31,194 bases of DNA from Coriobacteriia bacterium (GTDB lineage Bacteria > Actinomycetota > Coriobacteriia > Anaerosomatales > PALSA-660), in the NCBI GenBank assembly GCA_030652345.1, contig JAUSAU010000049.1:1-31194 (forward strand), read 5' to 3'. The position numbers and the translations under genes are program-made. Below are positions 8,530 through 21,784 of this stretch, piece by piece; the stretch's first letter is position 1, and every line of letters begins with the position of its first letter. The notes below the pieces were generated by a model that worked only from the letters and a program-made list of their open reading frames with translations, searched no databases and was not told the DNA's origin.

Positions 8530-8991
8530 ATGCAGGGACCACCGGTCAAGATCGCGCCGAAGACCAGCGCCGACTATCTGGCTCAGATCACCCGTGCGGT
8601 GTTCGAGGCGGGCCTGAGTTACGCCGTCATCGATCAGAAGTGGCCCGGTTTCGAGGACGCCTTCTGCGACTTCGATCCCGAGACTGTCGCCGGCTTCACG
8701 AACGAGGACGTCGAGCGGCTCATGCGCGACATGCGCATCGTGCGCAACCGCCGCAAGATCATGGCGACCATCGACAACGCCGGCGAGATGATCATCGCCG
8801 AGAGGGAGTTCGGTACGTTCAAGAAGTACCTGCGCTCCCACGGATCGTTCGAGGCGACCGTGCGCGACCTGCGTCGCCGCTTCAAGTTCCTCGGCGACTC
8901 CGGCGCGTACTTCTTCCTCTACGTGGTGGGCGAGAAGGTGCCGCCACACGATGAGTGGATGGCCGCGCATCCGGACCGTCGCCCGAAGTAG
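8530..8991 (+). CDS. Divergent DNA-3-methyladenine glycosylase I (Tag)-like protein
   Basis: Resembles the helical core of Tag, which excises 3-methyladenine from alkylated DNA. Recognisable parts are FEAGLSYAVIDQKWPGFEDA, FTNEDVERLMRDMRIVRNRR and KFLGDSGAYFFLYVVGEKV. At 153 residues it is shorter than E. coli Tag (187). It lacks the N-terminal segment carrying zinc ligands Cys4 and His17, and the C-terminal Cys of the zinc snap is not visible. At the position of the base-contacting Glu38 an Ala appears to be present, and LSW is LSY. It may be a distinct Tag-superfamily branch with altered or lost activity. ATG 8530 has ACAGGAG about 8 nt upstream. Confidence 0.75.
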   Translation: MQGPPVKIAPKTSADYLAQITRAVFEAGLSYAVIDQKWPGFEDAFCDFDPETVAGFTNEDVERLMRDMRIVRNRRKIMATIDNAGEMIIAEREFGTFKKYLRSHGSFEATVRDLRRRFKFLGDSGAYFFLYVVGEKVPPHDEWMAAHPDRRPK

Positions 8992-9013
8992 GGCCTGCGC
9001 CGAACGCGCGTGC

Positions 9014-9042
9014 TTGACCCGGTCCGGCGTGGGGCATACCCT
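9014..9042 (+). promoter_or_regulatory. Candidate promoter upstream of mfd (TTGACC - 17 nt - TACCCT)
   Basis: TTGACC at 9014-9019 and TACCCT at 9037-9042 are separated by exactly 17 nt. The -35 is good and the -10 weak. A start near 9049 would put the hairpin at 9065-9090 in the mfd leader. Confidence 0.4.
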
Positions 9043-9064
9043 CACTCGGCACCTCGTTCACCCC

Positions 9065-9090
9065 GCCCCGCACGCCGGCGCGGGGCTTTT
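9065..9090 (+). terminator. Rho-independent terminator between the Tag-like gene and mfd
   Basis: GCCCCGC (9065-9071) pairs with GCGGGGC (9080-9086), a perfect 7-bp stem with an 8-nt loop, followed by TTTT. It can end transcription of the Tag-like gene. Because a candidate promoter lies just upstream, it could also act as an attenuator in the mfd leader. Confidence 0.7.
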
Positions 9091-9146
9091 CCGCTGTTCG
9101 CGAGCGTCCCGGTCATCCGGGGAGCCGCACGAAGGAGCGCACCGGC

Positions 9147-12625
<3,479 letters not shown>

Positions 12626-12629
<4 letters not shown>

Positions 12630-13624
12630 CGCGCTTCACCCGCCCGGTCGCGACAGCGCTGGCAGCGATGCTCGTTCTCGTCGCCGTCGCAGCGACCGGA
12701 TGTACCGACAAGGACGTCGTCGCGACGGTCAACGGATCGCCCATCAAGATCCAGGCGGTCGACGAGCAGCTCGCTCAGATGAAGAAGTCCTCGCCCCAGA
12801 CCTTCGAGGGCACGTCCGGCGTCAAGATGGAGACCGAGTTCAAGGCGAAGATCCTCGAGTCGCTCATCCAGCTCGAACTCATCAAGCAGGCGGCCGCCTC
12901 CCTCAAGGTCGACGTGACCGAGAAGCAGGTCGATGACTACATCAAGCAGCTCGAGACCCAGTACGGCGGCAAGACCGGCCTCGAGACCGCGATGAAGCAG
13001 TCCGGGATCGAACTGCCCCAGCTGCGCGATTCGATCAAGAACCGTCTGATGGTGGACGAGGTCTCCAAGAAGTCACAGGCCGCCTCAGCGACGATCACCG
13101 ACGCCGCCATCAAGGCGTACTACGACCAGAACAAGGCGATGTTCGGCGGTCAGACCGAGGTCGACGCCCAGCACATCCTCGTCGCCAGCAAGGACAAGAA
13201 GCTCGCGGAAGAGATCCTCGCCAAGGTCAAGAAGGGCGACGACTTCGCCGCGCTCGCAAAGAAGTACTCGACCGACCCGGGGAGCAAGGCCAACGATGGC
13301 AAGCTCGGGTGGGCTCCTGCGACGCAGTACGTGCCCGAGTTCGCCAAAGCCACGCAGGAGATGAAGATCGGCGAGGTCCGCCTGGTCGAGACACAGTTCG
13401 GGTGGCACATCATCAAGCTCCTCGGCCGCAAGGAGGCCAAGCAGAAGGAGCTCGCGGAGGTGAAGGGTCAGATCACGACCATCCTCGAGCAGCAGGGCCA
13501 GTCCGAGGGCTTCCAGAAGTACGTCGACGACCTGAAGAAGAAGGCGAAGATCGAGATCCTCGATCCCGCTCTCAAGAAGCTCATCGATGCGCAGGCGGCA
13601 GCAACGCCTGCGCCGTCCAAGTAG
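12626..13624 (+). CDS. Lipoprotein peptidyl-prolyl isomerase, parvulin type (PrsA/SurA-like foldase)
   Basis: Extracytoplasmic folding factor anchored to the membrane by a lipid. A signal peptide (residues 1-25) ends in VAATGC, a lipobox with Cys26 as the lipidation site. A SurA_N-like helical region (about 30-170) is followed by a parvulin domain (about 177-267) containing DAQHILVASK, DFAALAKKYSTDPGSK, GKLGWAPATQYVPEFAKA and TQFGWHIIKL. The C-terminal helical tail ends AAATPAPSK. It has 332 residues, comparable to PrsA. ATG 12626 overlaps the mfd stop by 4 nt and has GGAGG 6-7 nt upstream. Confidence 0.93.
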
Positions 13625-13652
13625 CGCACACCCCGTCCGCATCGGGGGAGCG

Positions 13653-16354
<2,702 letters not shown>

Positions 16355-16373
16355 GGCGGCGGGGCTGGCAGCC

Positions 16374-17252
16374 ATGCCGGGTCGGGACTCGACATCCAGT
16401 TCGGACGCCGGCTTCAGTCGGCAGTTCGAGTTGGATCTCGCCCGTCGTGAGCGTCTCGCGGCCGACTATGGCGCGGACTACGGCCAGGAGCGCGTCTTCC
16501 CCGAACTGGTCGAGGCGATGCTCGAGGACGTCCCTGAAGGCTCGTCGGTGCTCGAGGTCGGGGCCGCGACCGGGTTGCTGACGCGGCCTCTGCTCGAGCG
16601 CGCCGCCTACGTCACCGCCCTCGAGCCGTCAGCGGGCCTGCTGCGCCGATTGCTGCAGAGTGACGTCGCGGATTCCGAGCGGTTGCGCACGCTGCAGGGC
16701 ATCGTGGAGGACCTTCCCCCGGAGATCGCCTACGATCTGGCGGTGGTCACCTTCACTCCGCGCCGGGGGATCGCGCTGGCCCGGCTCCTCACGGAGCTGG
16801 CCTCCCGTGTCGCCTCCCGCGTCGTCATGCTCCTCGTCGAGGACACCTCGCTGGACTGGGCGTACCTCGCGCGGACCGCCGCCGAGCAGGGGTTCGACGT
16901 GCGGCTCCGCATCGTCTCCGGCGCGGGCAAGCGTGCGGTCGTACTCGTGGCCGACGTGGCCTCGTGGCGTCCGACGCTGGCCCCGATCGACTGGGCAGTC
17001 GATGAGCGTGAGATCGAGGTGCCCTACCCGATGGAGCGTGGCGTCCCGGCGGATATCGTCCGGCAGTTCCTCAGCCGTGGTGACCGGATCCTGCGCGTCT
17101 GCATCGACCCGGCCGGCGTGGAGCGGCTCTACGGCAACCTGCGCACAGCCGTACACCGCGCAGGTGCCGAAGTGGCCGTTCACCGGCACGGCGACCACGT
17201 CCTGCTCGTCAGGATGCCTCCCGGCGCCACGGGAAGGCCTCGCGGCGGCTGA
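16374..17252 (+). CDS. Class I SAM-dependent methyltransferase, substrate unknown
   Basis: Rossmann-fold methyltransferase of about 292 residues. Motif I is VLEVGAATGLL (about 59-69), followed by VTALEPSAGLLRRL with the acidic residue that binds the SAM ribose. The nucleic-acid or protein NPPY signature is absent and the C-terminal half (about 200-292) is not diagnostic, so the substrate cannot be named. ATG 16374 has only a weak GGCGG/GGGG upstream; earlier in-frame codons lie inside eno. The gene sits between eno and the pyruvate kinase gene, all on one strand. Confidence 0.82.
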   Translation: MPGRDSTSSSDAGFSRQFELDLARRERLAADYGADYGQERVFPELVEAMLEDVPEGSSVLEVGAATGLLTRPLLERAAYVTALEPSAGLLRRLLQSDVADSERLRTLQGIVEDLPPEIAYDLAVVTFTPRRGIALARLLTELASRVASRVVMLLVEDTSLDWAYLARTAAEQGFDVRLRIVSGAGKRAVVLVADVASWRPTLAPIDWAVDEREIEVPYPMERGVPADIVRQFLSRGDRILRVCIDPAGVERLYGNLRTAVHRAGAEVAVHRHGDHVLLVRMPPGATGRPRGG

Positions 17253-17315
17253 AGGGAATACTCCCGAGGAGCGTCGCCCGGTCCCGGGTGGTGCCGCTTC
17301 CGGGGAGGTTCCACC

Positions 17316-18713
17316 GTGTCCGATCTGCGCCGAACCAAGATCGTCGCCACGATCGGTCCGGCGTGCGACCCGCCGGGTGTGCTCGAAGCGGTCGTCGCGG
17401 CCGGAGTCGATGTCGCCCGGCTCAATGCATCTCACGCGACCATCGATGAGCTCGCGGCGCGCCTCGCTCGCGTGCGGCAGGCGGCCGACAGCGCCGATCG
17501 CCCTGTCGCCGTGCTGCTCGACCTGCCGGGGCCGAAGGTCCGTGTGGGCGACGTCGCGGCAGGTACCACGCTGCAGGCGGGAGCGCGCTTCTCTCTCCTG
17601 GGTGATGTCTGTGTCGGAGATGCGACACACGCCTGTGTCACGTACGACAACCTCGGGGACGACCTCTCCGCCGGCGATCTGATACTGCTCGACGACGGCG
17701 CTCTGGAGCTCGAGGTGCAGTCATCCCGGCACGGGGAGGTCGTGACCCTGGTCGTTCGGGGCGGGCCGCTCTCGAGTCGGAAGGGCGTCAACGTACCCGG
17801 CGTGCGGCTCGCGATCGAGTCGGTCTCTCCGCGGGATCTCGAACTCCTCGCCTGGGGGATTTCCGCCGGCGTCGAACTCGTCGCGCAGTCGTTCGTTCGC
17901 GAGGCGGCCGATGTGGCTCTCTTGCGCGGCGCGATGGGCGAGCATCGTGTCCCGCTCGTCGCGAAGGTGGAGAAGCACGAGGCGCTGAGCGATCTCGACC
18001 GCATCATCGCGGCGGCCGATGCCGTCATGGTCGCCCGGGGCGACCTCGCAGTGGAGACCTCTCCCGAGGCCGTTCCCCCGGCCCAGCGCCGGATCGTGTC
18101 GGCGTGTCGGTCGTTGGGCCGACCGGTGATCGTCGCCACGCAGATGCTCGAATCGATGGTGGGCTCGCCCCGACCGACGCGAGCCGAGGCGTCGGATGTG
18201 GCGACCGCCGTCTTCGAGGGCGCCGACGCGGTGATGTTGTCCGAGGAGACGGCGGTCGGGCTCTACCCCGTCGAGGCGGTCCGCACGATGGACCGTGTGT
18301 GTCGGGCTGCCGAGGACGCGGGTCCGCCGACCGTGGAGTCGCGTCCGGGCGGAACTCCCACCGCTGCCGTGGCCGCGGCCGCGGTCGATCTCGCCGCCGC
18401 TATCGGAGCGGCCGCCATCGTCACGGCGACGCAGACCGGTTCGAGCGCACGCGCTGTCGCGGCCTGCCGGCCTGCCGTCCCGGTCCTTGCCATGACTCCC
18501 GTGCCCGCCGTCGGGCGGGCGCTGGCCGTCGTATGGGGCGTGTCACCGCACCTCGTGACCGCCGCGCGTTCGATCGAGGAGATGACCGATCTGGCCATCC
18601 GCACCGCGCGCGCAAGCGGGCGCGTGCGAGCGGGGGACAGAGTGATCCTCACGGCCGGCACCTCGGTGGGTGTGTCCGGTTCGACCGACCTCCTGCGTGT
18701 CCTCACGCTCTGA
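17316..18713 (+). CDS. pyk: Pyruvate kinase
   Basis: Transfers phosphate from phosphoenolpyruvate to ADP, the last step of glycolysis, two genes after enolase. KIVATIGPA opens the barrel and ARLNASHA carries the substrate-binding Arg and Asn. LVAKVEKHE holds the catalytic Lys and Glu, VMVARGDL the metal-binding Asp, and VIVATQMLESM the catalytic Thr. RAEASDVATAVFEGADAVML and SEETAVGLYPVEAV follow, then a C-terminal alpha/beta domain (about 340-465). Deviations: usual RLNFSHG is RLNASHA, GDLGVE is GDLAVE, and the strand before GPKVR reads LDLP. GTG 17316 has GGGGAGG 7 nt upstream. At 465 residues it is of ordinary length. Confidence 0.94.
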   Translation: MSDLRRTKIVATIGPACDPPGVLEAVVAAGVDVARLNASHATIDELAARLARVRQAADSADRPVAVLLDLPGPKVRVGDVAAGTTLQAGARFSLLGDVCVGDATHACVTYDNLGDDLSAGDLILLDDGALELEVQSSRHGEVVTLVVRGGPLSSRKGVNVPGVRLAIESVSPRDLELLAWGISAGVELVAQSFVREAADVALLRGAMGEHRVPLVAKVEKHEALSDLDRIIAAADAVMVARGDLAVETSPEAVPPAQRRIVSACRSLGRPVIVATQMLESMVGSPRPTRAEASDVATAVFEGADAVMLSEETAVGLYPVEAVRTMDRVCRAAEDAGPPTVESRPGGTPTAAVAAAAVDLAAAIGAAAIVTATQTGSSARAVAACRPAVPVLAMTPVPAVGRALAVVWGVSPHLVTAARSIEEMTDLAIRTARASGRVRAGDRVILTAGTSVGVSGSTDLLRVLTL

Positions 18714-18734
18714 GCCGCCGCGACTCCGGGCGTG

Positions 18735-18760
18735 TCGACTCAATCTCCACTTGAGGTCGA
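18735..18760 (+). repeat. Imperfect inverted repeat between pyk and the FtsB-like gene
   Basis: TCGACTCAA (18735-18743) pairs with TTGAGGTCGA (18751-18760) over 9 bp with one bulged G; the loop is 7 nt. TAGTTT follows, so it may terminate pyk transcription. Its position just upstream of the extended -10 at 18775 also allows an operator role. Confidence 0.45.
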
Positions 18761-18774
18761 TAGTTTCGGCAGCG

Positions 18775-18783
18775 TGGTATCAT
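18775..18783 (+). promoter_or_regulatory. Extended -10 promoter (TGgTATCAT) for the FtsB-like gene
   Basis: TG, one base, then TATCAT. A start near 18790 excludes ATG 18782 as initiator and supports ATG 18848. TTGAGG lies upstream at 18751-18756 but 21 nt away, too far for a classical -35. Confidence 0.45.
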
Positions 18784-18847
18784 GGTCGACGGCAGCGCGG
18801 CCCACCGGTCGCCTGACCGCCCGCAGGCCTTCTCACAGGACACCCGA

Positions 18848-19399
18848 ATGGCATCCCGGAACCCATCACAGCGCGGGGCCTCGCGACGAACGGACGGCGC
18901 CTCTTCTCCGAAGAAGAAGGCGGGCTCCGGTCGCGCTTCGTCCGCGCGTACGACCAAGCGATTGCCGGCGAAGCAGCGTTCGACCACAGCGCGCCGTCAG
19001 TCGGTCGACCGCCGCGCCGCGACCCCGTGGGTCCCGATCCTTCTCGTCGCCGCGCTCGCCCTGCTCGCCTGGTCGCTCTATCCCGCGATGAGACTCCAGT
19101 ACCAGACGGGTCGGCGCGTCGCCGGCCTGGAGGAGCAGTACTCGCAGCTCCGCCAGCGGAACCGCTCGCTGCGCTCCGAGGTGGCCGATCTCAAGACCCC
19201 CGAAGGTGTCGAGCGCGCGGCGCGTGAGAGCCTCGGCTTCGCCAAGGAAGGCGAGAACGTCTATGTCGTCATGCCGACCGACGGCGCGACCGGTACGGCG
19301 GACGTGGCCGCGCAGGCGCCCGGTCGCTCTGCACTGCAGGTCGTCCTCGACGCGCTCTTCGGTGTCGCACCCCCCGCGGATCCGGCGAATGAACCCTGA
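18848..19399 (+). CDS. FtsB/DivIC-like septum formation initiator protein
   Basis: Bitopic cell-division protein expected to bridge early and late divisome components. It has a long basic, Ser/Arg/Lys-rich cytoplasmic N-terminus (1-58), one transmembrane helix (about 61-78), a coiled coil (about 88-118, LEEQYSQLRQRNRSLRSEV), and the motif TPEGVERAARESLGFAKEGE typical of the family. An Ala/Pro-rich tail ends the 183-residue protein. ATG 18848 has AGGAC 7 nt upstream and lies after the predicted promoter. It overlaps the DUF501 gene by 11 nt. The order ftsB/divIC - DUF501 - ppx is common in Actinomycetota. Confidence 0.92.
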   Translation: MASRNPSQRGASRRTDGASSPKKKAGSGRASSARTTKRLPAKQRSTTARRQSVDRRAATPWVPILLVAALALLAWSLYPAMRLQYQTGRRVAGLEEQYSQLRQRNRSLRSEVADLKTPEGVERAARESLGFAKEGENVYVVMPTDGATGTADVAAQAPGRSALQVVLDALFGVAPPADPANEP

Positions 19400-19895
19400 T
19401 CGAGCCGTCGTGGCACGTCAGCTCGGCCGTGAGCCGCGCGGCTCCTGGTCGGTCGCCGCGCGTTGCTCGCACGGCCACCCCGTCACCATCACCGTCGATC
19501 CGCTCCTCGAGGATGGTTCGCCGTTCCCGACGACGTGGTGGCTGACGTGCCCGCACCTCGTCGATGAGGTCGGGGCCATCGAGTCTCGCGGCGGTGCCGC
19601 GGCCTGGGCGGCGCGGGTGTCGTCGGACGCGGACATGGGCGCCGCCGTGCTCGCCGCCGATGCGGCGTATCGCGGTGCCCGTGCCGAACGCGCCGGCGGT
19701 ACCGACCCGTGCCCGGGCGTCGGGATCGCGGGCCAGGCGGATCCGTGCGCCGTCAAGTGCCTGCACGCCCGGGTCGCCGCGGCGATCGCGGGCATCCCCG
19801 ATCCCGTCGGGGAAGGCGTCGTCGCGGGACTCGACGATCGAGGCCGGGAGTGCGCCGGCGATCGCTGTTCCGTAGATGTCGGTATCCGCGGGTAG
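19389..19895 (+). CDS. DUF501 domain protein
   Basis: Conserved actinobacterial protein of unknown function, about 168 residues. It shows the family's cysteine and histidine clusters: ARCSHGHPVTI, TTWWLTCPHLVDEVGAIES, and DPCAVKCLHARVAAAIAG near the C-terminus. RQLGREPRG at the N-terminus is also characteristic. The Cys/His spacing suggests a metal site, but none is proven. ATG 19389 overlaps the FtsB-like gene by 11 nt without an obvious ribosome binding site, so it is probably translated by coupling. It is flanked by ftsB-like and ppx genes as in many Actinomycetota. Confidence 0.9.
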   Translation: MNPDRAVVARQLGREPRGSWSVAARCSHGHPVTITVDPLLEDGSPFPTTWWLTCPHLVDEVGAIESRGGAAAWAARVSSDADMGAAVLAADAAYRGARAERAGGTDPCPGVGIAGQADPCAVKCLHARVAAAIAGIPDPVGEGVVAGLDDRGRECAGDRCSVDVGIRG

Positions 19896-19898
19896 AAT
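19893..19898 (+). promoter_or_regulatory. -10 box (TAGAAT) for the Ppx/GppA gene
   Basis: TAGAAT overlaps the DUF501 stop codon and lies 38 nt before ATG 19931, giving a leader of about 26 nt that includes GAGAGGA. No clear -35. Confidence 0.45.
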
Positions 19899-19930
19899 GT
19901 GGCGGAGTCCGACACTCCCGAGAGGACCGC

Positions 19931-20896
19931 ATGAACGACGATCGGATCCGGCGCGCAGCGATCGACATCGGTACGGTGACGACCCGGCTGCTGGTGGCGG
20001 ACACGGACGGCTGTGAGGTCGAGGAGGTCCTGCGTCGCACGACCGTGACGCATCTCGGCGAAGGCCTGCACGCGTCGGGGGCGCTCTCGGCCGAGGCTAT
20101 CGGCCGTGTAGCCGACGCGGTCGCAGGATTCGTCGCGGATGCGGCAGCCGCGGGCGCCGATGACATCGTCGCGGTCGCGACGTCCGCTGCACGCGATGCA
20201 TCCAACGGGCGCGAGTTCCTTGAGCGCCTGGAGTCCCTTGGAGTCAGGCCGCGGATCATCGCCGGTGCCACCGAGGCGCGCCTCTCCTTCACCGGGGCGA
20301 CCTACGAGGTCGATGACGACGACGTCCTCATCGCCGACCTCGGCGGCGGCTCGACCGAACTGGTCTTCGGCGCCGCCCACGATGCCGACTGCGGCCGCGA
20401 GATCGACATCGAGGCCGCTCGCTCCCTCGATGTGGGCTCGCGGCGGGTGCTCGACATGTTCCTCCACTCCGACCCGCCCACCCGAGACGAGCTCGACGAG
20501 GCCTCCGCATGGGTCGCCGAGGAGATGCGGCCGTTCTTCGATGCACTGAGAGAGCGGCCTCGCACGCTGATCACGCTCGCGGGGACCGGCACGACGCTAT
20601 CGGCCATCCGACAGTCGCTCGCCGTCTACGATCCGGCGCGCATCCATGGCTCGCGCCTGTCCGGCGGTGACGTCGCCGACCTGCTCGACGAGCTCGCGGC
20701 GATGCCGCTGGCGCAGCGCCGAGGGGTGATCGGGATGGACCCGGCGCGCGCTGATGTCATCGTCGCCGGCGCGCTCATACTCGAGGCGATCATGGCGCTG
20801 GCCGGAGTCGATGGCACCGTGGTCAGCGAGCACGACATCCTCTACGGGATCGTGCTCGAAGGGAATGACTTCGGGCGCTCCGGCGGCTCGGTGTAG
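19931..20896 (+). CDS. Ppx/GppA family phosphatase
   Basis: Exopolyphosphatase or pppGpp phosphatase of the ASKHA (actin/Hsp70) fold; the two activities cannot be separated by sequence alone. Phosphate-binding loop 1 AAIDIGTVTTRLLVAD, VATSAARDASNG, IAGATEARLSFTGA, loop 2 IADLGGGSTELVF, SLDVGSRR and LAGTGTTLSAI are visible. The length of 321 residues matches the short actinobacterial form that lacks the C-terminal HD-like domain of E. coli Ppx. ATG 19931 follows GAGAGGA by about 4 nt; the frame is open further upstream, but into the DUF501 gene. The tRNA promoter lies over its 3' end. Confidence 0.93.
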   Translation: MNDDRIRRAAIDIGTVTTRLLVADTDGCEVEEVLRRTTVTHLGEGLHASGALSAEAIGRVADAVAGFVADAAAAGADDIVAVATSAARDASNGREFLERLESLGVRPRIIAGATEARLSFTGATYEVDDDDVLIADLGGGSTELVFGAAHDADCGREIDIEAARSLDVGSRRVLDMFLHSDPPTRDELDEASAWVAEEMRPFFDALRERPRTLITLAGTGTTLSAIRQSLAVYDPARIHGSRLSGGDVADLLDELAAMPLAQRRGVIGMDPARADVIVAGALILEAIMALAGVDGTVVSEHDILYGIVLEGNDFGRSGGSV

Positions 20897-20899
20897 ACT
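20894..20899 (+). promoter_or_regulatory. -10 box (TAGACT) for the tRNA gene
   Basis: TAGACT overlaps the Ppx/GppA stop codon. Transcription would start near 20906 and give a roughly 30-nt tRNA leader containing an 8-bp hairpin with a 5-nt loop (20905-20925). Confidence 0.45.
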
Positions 20900-20936
20900 C
20901 GTTTCGGCGGCCACTCCGGTCGCCGCGTCGCTGGAC

Positions 20937-21013
20937 GGCCCCCTACCCCAACTGGCAGAGGGAACCGGCTTAAACCCGGCTCAGTCTGGGTTCGAATCCC
21001 AGGGGGGCTACCA
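20937..21013 (+). tRNA. tRNA with UAA anticodon (Leu-type) and short variable loop
   Basis: Cloverleaf worked out by hand. The acceptor GGCCCCC (20937-20943) pairs with GGGGGCT (21003-21009), with a G-U at 1-72; discriminator A; encoded CCA at 21011-21013. The T arm is CTGGG-TTCGAAT-CCCAG (20986-21002), perfect. The D arm is CCC/GGG with a loop containing G18-G19. The anticodon stem CCGG/CCGG encloses the 7-nt loop CTTAAAC, hence anticodon TAA, reading UUA. The variable region is only TCAGT. Bacterial tRNA-Leu normally has a long variable arm, so isotype by structure disagrees with isotype by anticodon. The D stem has only three pairs and 27-43 is A-C, so a degenerate or specialised tRNA is possible. 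Confidence 0.8.
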
Positions 21014-21022
21014 TGCCCACTG

Positions 21023-21040
21023 CCGCCCGTGCCCGGGCGG
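21023..21040 (+). terminator. GC hairpin after the tRNA (possible terminator, no U-tract)
   Basis: CCGCCCG (21023-21029) pairs perfectly with CGGGCGG (21034-21040) around a TGCC loop, 10 nt after the CCA end. No run of T follows, so it may define the tRNA 3' end by processing rather than intrinsic termination. Confidence 0.4.
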
Positions 21041-21046
21041 GCACTG

Positions 21047-21055
21047 TGCGATACT
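21047..21055 (+). promoter_or_regulatory. Extended -10 promoter (TGcGATACT) for the cobalamin-binding gene
   Basis: TG, one base, then GATACT, about 73 nt before ATG 21128. The predicted leader (from about 21062) contains strong GC-rich inverted repeats, listed separately. Confidence 0.45.
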
Positions 21056-21067
21056 TGAGCGACGCCG

Positions 21068-21104
21068 CGCGTGCACGCCCGCGCGCGTAGCGCCCGCGCG
21101 CACG
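21068..21104 (+). repeat. GC-rich inverted repeats in the leader of the cobalamin-binding gene
   Basis: The leader contains the palindrome GCGTGCACGC, then GCGCGCG and CGCGCGC separated by TAGCGCC (7-bp stem, 7-nt loop). An outer GCGTGC can alternatively pair with a downstream GCACGC. The two folds are mutually exclusive. The structure ends about 10 nt before the GGAGGGG ribosome binding site. Confidence 0.45.
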
Positions 21105-21127
21105 CCAGTTCGAGAGGAGGGGTCCTG

Positions 21128-21784
21128 ATGGCCGACGAGTCGCCCGTTGCGTTGTACCGAGCGTTCGTCGCACAGGACCCTGCCACGGCGATCAAGGTCG
21201 TCGAGCGGGTGCGCACCGGCGGGGTCTCGCAGGTCGAACTCTTCGACACGGTGTTCGCGCCCGCCCTGGCACTGCTCGGCGCATCGTGGGCGACCGGCGA
21301 CATCGATGAGATCGCCTTCACGCAGGCATCGGTCGTCGCGGACCAGATCTCGAGTTTCGTCACGCCATCGGCAGCCGCGCCCGACACCGGGGTCACCGTG
21401 CTCGTCGGCTGCATCCAGCGCGATCGCCATGCCGTCATGAAGAACATCGTCGGCGCGGCACTGAAAGAGGCCGGCAACCGGGTCATCGACCTGGGCGTCG
21501 ACGTGCGCCCCGCGGAGTTCCTCGAGAAGGTCGAGGAGACCGGCGCGCGGATCGTCGTCGTCTTCGCGGAGATCATGACGACCGCCCGCGCCGTCGGCCG
21601 CGTCCGCGACATCCTGACGAGTGCGGGACACGGCGATGTCGTCCTGCTGGCGTGCGGCGGTCCGTTCGAGGCCGAGGCGGAGATCGCCAAGCAGTGTGGC
21701 GCGAACGGTGTCGTGCGCGGAGCCGAGAGCGGCATCAGGATCGTCGCCAAGGTCGCCTCCGATCTCGGCCTCGGGGTGTCCTAG
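21128..21784 (+). CDS. Cobalamin (B12)-binding domain protein
   Basis: Two-part corrinoid-binding protein of 218 residues. A helical cap (about 1-80) contains LLGASWATGDIDEIAFTQAS, with a Trp (W54) placed as in the B12 cap of CarH/LitR and methyltransferase corrinoid proteins. A Rossmann-like B12-binding domain follows (about 88-218). The axial-ligand motif D-x-H-x-x-G appears as DRHAVM (D99, H101), so Asp and His are kept and the Gly is Met. GNRVIDLGVDVRPAEFLEKV and LACGGPFEAEAEIAKQCGA are family-like. There is no fused catalytic, kinase or DNA-binding domain. It may be a corrinoid shuttle or a light/B12 sensor. GGAGGGG lies 6 nt before ATG 21128; the TPR gene begins directly after its stop. 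Confidence 0.85.
   Translation: MADESPVALYRAFVAQDPATAIKVVERVRTGGVSQVELFDTVFAPALALLGASWATGDIDEIAFTQASVVADQISSFVTPSAAAPDTGVTVLVGCIQRDRHAVMKNIVGAALKEAGNRVIDLGVDVRPAEFLEKVEETGARIVVVFAEIMTTARAVGRVRDILTSAGHGDVVLLACGGPFEAEAEIAKQCGANGVVRGAESGIRIVAKVASDLGLGVS

Noticed and set aside
20937..21013. Considered as tRNA-Sec or tRNA-Pyl
   Set aside because: tRNA-Sec needs anticodon UCA, a long extra arm and about 95 nt. tRNA-Pyl needs CUA and an unusual D loop. This one has UAA, a normal G18-G19 D loop and a normal T loop.
21014..21127. Cobalamin riboswitch before the B12-binding gene
   Set aside because: The leader is under 80 nt after the promoter and I could not find the conserved B12-box; classical elements are about 200 nt.
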